Positions 59,716-64,000 of a stretch of DNA of 64,000 bases are shown here, piece after piece. A model generated the notes under the pieces. The model was not told where the DNA came from. It was given only the letters and a program-made list of their open reading frames with translations, and did no database searches. The position numbers and the translations under genes are program-made. Source of the DNA: Palsa-870 sp039935415 (lineage in GTDB: Bacteria; Chloroflexota; Dormibacteria; Dormibacterales; Dormibacteraceae). The stretch lies in assembly GCA_039935415.1 (NCBI GenBank), contig JBDTKH010000040.1, forward strand, positions 21,288-85,287, given 5' to 3'. How positions within the stretch are numbered: the first letter of the stretch is position 1; every line of letters begins with the position of its first letter.

Positions 59716-60945
59716 TCAGCCCAGCTGGGAGTGGTCTACGCCGGGGACCACCACGTGCTTCGTGTAGGTGACGCCGTTCAGCGAGAACGTGCCCGAGAAG
59801 AGGAACGCAGGCTCGTAGAAGCTGTGGTCGCCGGCGACGACGAGCACGTAGACCAGCTCGGCCGTCGTCAGCTTGACGCTCGGGGCTGCCGGGCCCGAGC
59901 CGGCCGCCGGTGGCGAGGACGCGAGCGCGGCGCTGACCGCCTGGTCGCCAGTGATGAGCGGGTAGCTGGCGGTGTCGAGGGTCAAAGCGACCGGACCCGA
60001 GGCCAGCGTCGGCCGGTTGGCCTTCAGGTCGACCTCGATGCCATACGGCTGGCCGCTCGGGTCGACGAGGTAGGCGAGCCCGTAGCCCGCGACCGAGAAC
60101 TGCCTGAGCAGGCGGACGACCGGCTGGTCTGCCGTCCCGCCGACATCCAGGGTGTAGGGCCAGTCCGGGGCCAGGCTGTGCTCGGAAAGGAAAACCACCG
60201 CCACGTCCGTGGGTCCGCCTGCGGCATCGCCCGAAGCCACCGAGCTGATAGGCAGCATGATGAACGTCGGCTCGCGCGGCGGGGTCTGCACCGTGCCCCT
60301 GACACGAATGTTGAATTCAGTCGTCTCGTACGACCCGAGATATCCCGCCGGTCGCGACACGGGAATCGCCCCGAGACCCGCTGCGAACTGATCGGCGGTG
60401 TTCGTCGACGGTTCTCTATAGCGATAGACCGGCGCGCTCGTGATCGTGAGGTTGAGCTTTCCGGCCCACGTCAAGGTGACCGGCCCCGCGTAGTTGGCCG
60501 GCGGCCCTTGGGGCGCCACCACCGTTGGGGTCTGCTTCCCGCTGTCGGCGCCGGGCAGCGTTGGATTGAGCGCCGGCGCGGGCAGCCGCCCGAACTCCCC
60601 GGGCGGACCCTGCGCGCCCTGCGCGCCAGACCGAGCTGCTCCCCCTGCCGACAAGCTTGATGTCGAACCGCCGCCGCCGTGGCCCAGGCCGCTGTACGCG
60701 AGCAGGCCCACCCCGATGACGACGACCAGAGTCGCGGCCACCGCGGCCATCGGAACCCGCGGAACTTCCCGGATGCCCTGGACGAAGCCCATCCATGCGT
60801 CGCGGAGCCGCGCCGGCGCCGGTCTCTGCGCCTGCATGCGCATCCACAGCTCGTCCTCAAAGCCGGGCCGAGGCCGGGTGGTCTCGAATGCATCGTCGAG
60901 CTCGCGCTGCATCGCCTCGAGCTCGAGGTCCTCCGTGTCGCTCAC
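59716..60945 (-). CDS. Single-pass membrane protein coupled to an ECF sigma factor
   Basis: From GTG 60945 (409 residues; AAGGAGG upstream). Residues 1-65 form a cytoplasmic head with LELEAMQRELDDAFETTRPR, a membrane helix lies at about 67-85, a Gly/Ser/Pro linker follows, and the large extracytoplasmic domain is beta-rich. It overlaps the sigma gene stop as GTGA and is probably its regulatory partner. No zinc anti-sigma motif is visible. Confidence 0.72.
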   Translation of the reverse strand: MSDTEDLELEAMQRELDDAFETTRPRPGFEDELWMRMQAQRPAPARLRDAWMGFVQGIREVPRVPMAAVAATLVVVIGVGLLAYSGLGHGGGGSTSSLSAGGAARSGAQGAQGPPGEFGRLPAPALNPTLPGADSGKQTPTVVAPQGPPANYAGPVTLTWAGKLNLTITSAPVYRYREPSTNTADQFAAGLGAIPVSRPAGYLGSYETTEFNIRVRGTVQTPPREPTFIMLPISSVASGDAAGGPTDVAVVFLSEHSLAPDWPYTLDVGGTADQPVVRLLRQFSVAGYGLAYLVDPSGQPYGIEVDLKANRPTLASGPVALTLDTASYPLITGDQAVSAALASSPPAAGSGPAAPSVKLTTAELVYVLVVAGDHSFYEPAFLFSGTFSLNGVTYTKHVVVPGVDHSQLG

Positions 60946-61469
60946 ACGTCCTCCTTGTGCACTGAGTCTCGAAGCGCCTTCACCGCGCGGTGATAGAGCA
61001 TCTTCGCCGCGTCTTCGGTGCATTTCATCAACACGCCGACCTCCTCGAAGCTGAGGCCCGAATGTCGCAGGGAGATGGCGTCACGCTGCCGCTCGGGCAA
61101 CCTGGCCACGTATTCGAGTAGGGCGCGGTACTGGATACGTTCCTCGGCCACGCCTGCCGGATCCTCGAAGGCGACCGGCTGGTGCTCGATGGTCCGGCGC
61201 AGGCGCTCGCGCCGGCCATGGCCCCGATAGTGGTCGAGGGTCGCGTTGCGGGCGATGCGAAACAGCCACGCCGCGGGGGTGCTGTTGCGGGCCTCGAATC
61301 GCGGATAGGCCTGGTAGGCGTTCATGAACACCTGCGCGGCGATGTCTTCCGCGTCCGCCGAGCTCGTGACCTGCGAGCGGATATAGGCATAGATCCGGCC
61401 CAGGTAGGCGCGGTAGAGATCCTCGAAAGGGAGCCGATCGTCGACCACGGCCGGTTCATGTTGAGGCAA
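60942..61469 (-). CDS. ECF RNA polymerase sigma factor
   Basis: The 175-residue protein has region 2 FEDLYRAYLGRIYAYIRSQV and DAEDIAAQVFMNAYQAYPRF, and region 4 LPERQRDAISLRHSGLSFEEVGVLMKCTEDAAKMLYHRAVKAL. The frame opens with TTG 61469; GTG 61448 is another option. It is the third ECF factor in the window and forms an overlapping pair with the membrane protein downstream. Confidence 0.86.
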   Translation of the reverse strand: MPQHEPAVVDDRLPFEDLYRAYLGRIYAYIRSQVTSSADAEDIAAQVFMNAYQAYPRFEARNSTPAAWLFRIARNATLDHYRGHGRRERLRRTIEHQPVAFEDPAGVAEERIQYRALLEYVARLPERQRDAISLRHSGLSFEEVGVLMKCTEDAAKMLYHRAVKALRDSVHKEDV

Positions 61470-61502
61470 CGCCCCCGATGTTGCTCATGTAACGGCCTGA
61501 AT

Positions 61503-62249
61503 TCAGGCCTTGAGCGCGGCGCCGACCTCCACTGGGCGGTTGCTGAAGACCGAGTCCGGCTTGCAGAGCTTGCACCAGGCCACGGCGGCATCGTCGTCGA
61601 CCGGCCACACCGCGACCGCCCCGCCGGCCGAGTGGACCTCTTTGACCAGCTGCGGGTCCATGGCCCCCCAGTGCGGGGAGAACACGTCGGCCCCGGCCTC
61701 GCGCATCATGCGGGCCGGCTCGATCGGCCTGGCCCCCTCGAGGATTCCGAGCTGCAGCTTCGGTTCCATCTCGCGCAGGACGCGGATCGACGGGTGGTGG
61801 AAGGAGACGACCGCGCACTCCGCGACGGCGCCCAGTTGGCGAAGCATCGCGACCAGCTTGTCCTCCAGGCCAGGGTACTGGACGGGGATCTGCTTGATCT
61901 CGATGACCAGGCCGACCTTGCCAAGGGCGAGCTCGATCACCTCCTGGAGCAGTGGGATCCGCTCGCCATGCCCCGCGTCCAGGCGGCGAAGCTCCGCGGC
62001 GGTGCGATCGCGGACCTGGCCGGTTCCGTTGGTGGTTCGTTCCAGGGTGTGGTCGTGGATCACCACCAGCCTCCCGTCCGACGAGAGATGGACGTCGCAC
62101 TCGATCAGGTCACACCCTGCGTCGATCGCGGAGCGGAAGGAGCGCATCGTGTTCTCCGGGTTCTGGGCGGGGTTGCCTCGGTGACCGCCGAGAAGGGGAT
62201 GTCCTTCGTCGTGCGCAGCCTCGTAGCGATCACGGATCGATTGGGTCAA
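61503..62249 (-). CDS. Glycerophosphodiester phosphodiesterase
   Basis: The 248-residue TIM-barrel protein has GGHRGNPAQNPENTMRSFRSAIDAGCDLIECDVHLSSDGRLVVIHD, containing the paired catalytic histidines and the metal-binding E and D. It also has VIEIKQIP and VAVWPVDDD. It hydrolyses glycerophosphodiesters to glycerol-3-phosphate and an alcohol. No signal peptide is visible, so it is probably cytoplasmic. The start is TTG 62249. Confidence 0.86.
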   Translation of the reverse strand: MTQSIRDRYEAAHDEGHPLLGGHRGNPAQNPENTMRSFRSAIDAGCDLIECDVHLSSDGRLVVIHDHTLERTTNGTGQVRDRTAAELRRLDAGHGERIPLLQEVIELALGKVGLVIEIKQIPVQYPGLEDKLVAMLRQLGAVAECAVVSFHHPSIRVLREMEPKLQLGILEGARPIEPARMMREAGADVFSPHWGAMDPQLVKEVHSAGGAVAVWPVDDDAAVAWCKLCKPDSVFSNRPVEVGAALKA

Positions 62250-62372
62250 GGCGCCGGTCAGTCTAACTGCGCGCGAGACCGAATCTGGCGTTGAGCGATT
62301 GCTTTCGAGTGATCACCAGCTGTTCGCCGATCCCTAACAAAGACTCGCCGCTCTCTTGTCTATAGTGCAGGT

Positions 62373-63770
62373 GTGACTCCAGCCCAGCCACGAACCATTG
62401 GAGCGCTGCGCGAGAGTGGCCACCGCCGCGAGACCGTGAAGCAGGAGATGCGGCGCAACCTGTTGAGCCGCCTGCGTTCAGGCGAGACTCTGCTCGAAGG
62501 CATCGTTGGTTACGACGACACGGTTCTGCCGCAACTATCCAATGCGGTGATCTCCGGGCACGATGTGATCCTGCTCGGCGAGCGCGGGCAGGCCAAGAGC
62601 CGGATCATGCGATCGCTGGTCTCGCTGCTCGACCCACAGGTCCCCGTGATCGCGGGCTGTGAGATCAACGACCACCCGTTCGCGCCGATCTGCCGGCGCT
62701 GCCTCGACCTTGTCGCGAAGGATGGCGACAAGGTCGAGGTCGAGTGGATCGACCGCGACCGCCGTTACGGCGAGAAGCTGGCGACGCCTGACATCTCGAT
62801 CGCCGACCTAATCGGAGAGGTCGACCCGATCAAGGTCGCCGAGGGCCGCTACCTCGCCGACGAGCTGACGATTCACTACGGCCTTTTGCCCCGGACCAAT
62901 CGCGGCATCTTCGGCATCAACGAGCTGCCCGACCTTGCCGAGCGAATCCAGGTCGGCCTGCTCAACATCATGGAAGAGAAGGACGTGCAGATCCGCGGTT
63001 ATCGCGTGCGGCTGCCGCTCGATCTTTTCGTCATCGCCAGCGCGAACCCAGAAGACTACACGTCACGCGGTCGCATCATCACGCCGCTCAAGGATCGTTT
63101 CGGCTCGCAGGTGCGCACGCATTACCCGTTGAGCATCAGTGAGGAGATGCAGATCATGGAGGCGGAGCGGCACCCGGTGCCCGAAGACTTCGAGGTCATC
63201 TTCCCCACTTTTATGAAAGAGATCGTCGCCGAGCTCACCCACCTGGCACGCCGCAGCCCGCACATCTCGCAGTCGTCTGGCGTGTCGGTGCGCATGTCGA
63301 TCGCCAACTTCGAGAACCTCGCCAGCAACGCGGTCAGGCGCTCGGCCCGTCTTGGCGAGACCCTCGCCGTGCCGCGCATCACGGACCTCGCTTTCCTCGC
63401 TTCCTCGACCGCCGGCCGGGTGGAGATCGAAGCCCTCGACGAAGGCAAAGAGGAGCAGGTCCTATCGCGCCTGGAGCGCGGTGCGGTCAGCGCCGTCTTC
63501 AGCCGGCACTTCTCCGCGGCGCAGTTCGACGGCGTCGTCGCGCGATTCGAAGAGGGCACGATGCTCGAAGTCGGTGAAGGAATCCCGGCGCGCACCTACG
63601 CGCGAGCGATGGGAGAGCTGCCGGAGCTGGCGACGGCGCTGAAGAAGCTGGGCCTGCCAGACCGCCCGGAGGTGAGAGCCTCAGTGATCGAATTCCTCCT
63701 CGAAGGCCTACACCTGAACAAACGCCTGAACAAAGACGAAGTAGAAGGAAAAGCGGTCTACCGGCGCTAG
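62373..63770 (+). CDS. AAA+ ATPase of the magnesium chelatase I/MoxR type
   Basis: The 465-residue protein (GTG 62373) has a modified Walker A (VILLGERGQAKSRIMRSL), a zinc-like insert ICRRCLDLV, Walker B region GIFGINELPDLAERIQ, the helix-2 insert LLNIMEEKDVQIRGYRVRL and the sensor SANPEDYTSRGRIITPLKDRFGSQV. This matches ChlI/BchI-like chaperone ATPases. Partners normally carry VWA domains and would lie downstream, outside the window. The biological target is unknown. Confidence 0.82.
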   Translation: MTPAQPRTIGALRESGHRRETVKQEMRRNLLSRLRSGETLLEGIVGYDDTVLPQLSNAVISGHDVILLGERGQAKSRIMRSLVSLLDPQVPVIAGCEINDHPFAPICRRCLDLVAKDGDKVEVEWIDRDRRYGEKLATPDISIADLIGEVDPIKVAEGRYLADELTIHYGLLPRTNRGIFGINELPDLAERIQVGLLNIMEEKDVQIRGYRVRLPLDLFVIASANPEDYTSRGRIITPLKDRFGSQVRTHYPLSISEEMQIMEAERHPVPEDFEVIFPTFMKEIVAELTHLARRSPHISQSSGVSVRMSIANFENLASNAVRRSARLGETLAVPRITDLAFLASSTAGRVEIEALDEGKEEQVLSRLERGAVSAVFSRHFSAAQFDGVVARFEEGTMLEVGEGIPARTYARAMGELPELATALKKLGLPDRPEVRASVIEFLLEGLHLNKRLNKDEVEGKAVYRR

Positions 63771-63808
63771 GCGCGGGTGGCCAGCAGGTTCACCTAGCGT
63801 TGCAGGGT

Positions 63809-63829
63809 CGGCCGGGCTCCGCCCGGCCG
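63809..63829 (+). terminator. Strong GC hairpin after the ATPase gene
   Basis: CGGCCGGGC and GCCCGGCCG form a perfect nine-pair stem with loop TCC, 39 bases after the stop codon. It is followed by AACTTTGTCTC rather than a pure T-run. It is a probable terminator, or an mRNA stabiliser if the operon continues. Confidence 0.5.
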
Positions 63830-63929
63830 TAACTTTGTCTCATTCGACACCGGCGCGGCCAGGAGCAACTACTTAACCCGGACTTTTCAATAGGGCCGCG
63901 CGACGCGGCTCGCTGACAAGAAAAAGAAA

Positions 63930-63990
63930 TGCTCTCCTGAACTGGGATACTGGCGATGTTCTACGTCGCAGCATCCGTTCAAGGAGAGCA
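63930..63990. repeat. Imperfect inverted repeat at the window end, possible mobile-element edge
   Basis: TGCTCTCCTGAAC (63930-63942) pairs with GTTCAAGGAGAGCA (63977-63990) apart from one bulged base. The sequence is less GC-biased than its surroundings and carries no gene up to the end of the window. It could be the edge of an insertion sequence or a structured RNA. The window stops too soon to say. Confidence 0.35.
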
Positions 63991-64000
63991 CTTACCAGGT

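Noticed and set aside
59518..60660. A 380-codon plus-strand frame
   Set aside because: It is antisense to the membrane partner of the third ECF sigma factor and has no recognisable domain.
61182..62294. A 370-codon plus-strand frame
   Set aside because: It lies antisense to the ECF sigma factor and the glycerophosphodiesterase, both of which have strong motifs.

Overview
The window is GC-rich, gene-dense bacterial chromosome. GTG and TTG starts and 4-base stop/start overlaps are frequent, several genes look leaderless, and there are many lipoproteins with Ser/Pro/Gly-rich linkers, several ECF sigma factors with membrane-anchored partners, and a TrpB2-type tryptophan synthase. Together these suggest a free-living, probably soil, Terrabacteria lineage (Chloroflexota, Candidatus Dormibacterota or Actinomycetota). 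No rRNA or universal marker is present, so this placement is an inference. Both edges are open: the first gene is cut at its 5' end and the last 230 bases may be the edge of an unidentified element.

Region 1 (1-11.9 kb) is a nitrogen/polyamine block: the end of an APC permease, a dimethylglycine/sarcosine dehydrogenase-like flavoprotein, a choline/aminoglycoside-kinase-like protein, then a tight run of class III aminotransferase, aminobutyraldehyde dehydrogenase and a complete PotA-PotD-PotB-PotC transporter. The likely job of that run is putrescine import and conversion to GABA. Region 2 (11.9-25.5 kb) is mixed: small membrane proteins, an SRPBCC gene with an apparent frameshift, a truncated oxidoreductase, an arsenic cluster (damaged arsC, arsM, arsR), propeller lipoprotein, hydrolase, TrpB2, MOSC protein, a PD-(D/E)XK-like nuclease with a coupled partner, adenosine deaminase and a PAS histidine kinase.

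Region 3 (25.5-39.5 kb) differs in character. It holds gene debris, an NHL lipoprotein, a decayed IS6-like insertion sequence, nitronate monooxygenase, a nonsense-interrupted pRiA4b-like gene, a toxin-antitoxin pair, a 1218-residue secreted SGNH/PKD/MBG protein and a CPBP protease. It is punctuated by at least six same-direction copies of a sequence that mimics the 3' end of a tRNA. The intact tRNA-Ile(GAT) that this sequence resembles, followed by tRNA-Trp(CCA), closes the region. This looks like an integration hotspot with serial attachment-site scars, and it is the most unusual structure in the window.

Region 4 (39.5-64 kb) returns to ordinary chromosome: metallophosphatase, hpt, an ECF sigma factor coupled to an O6-alkylguanine methyltransferase fused to a C-terminal Ada zinc domain, a second divergent ECF sigma/partner pair, FEN-type exonuclease, a second class III aminotransferase, an amino-acid binding protein, a rhodanese/DUF4395/thioredoxin sulfur operon, a DapF homologue in which both catalytic cysteines are serine, an operon of greA, a Xaa-Pro peptidase and a Fur regulator, a third ECF sigma/partner pair, a glycerophosphodiesterase and a ChlI/MoxR-type ATPase.
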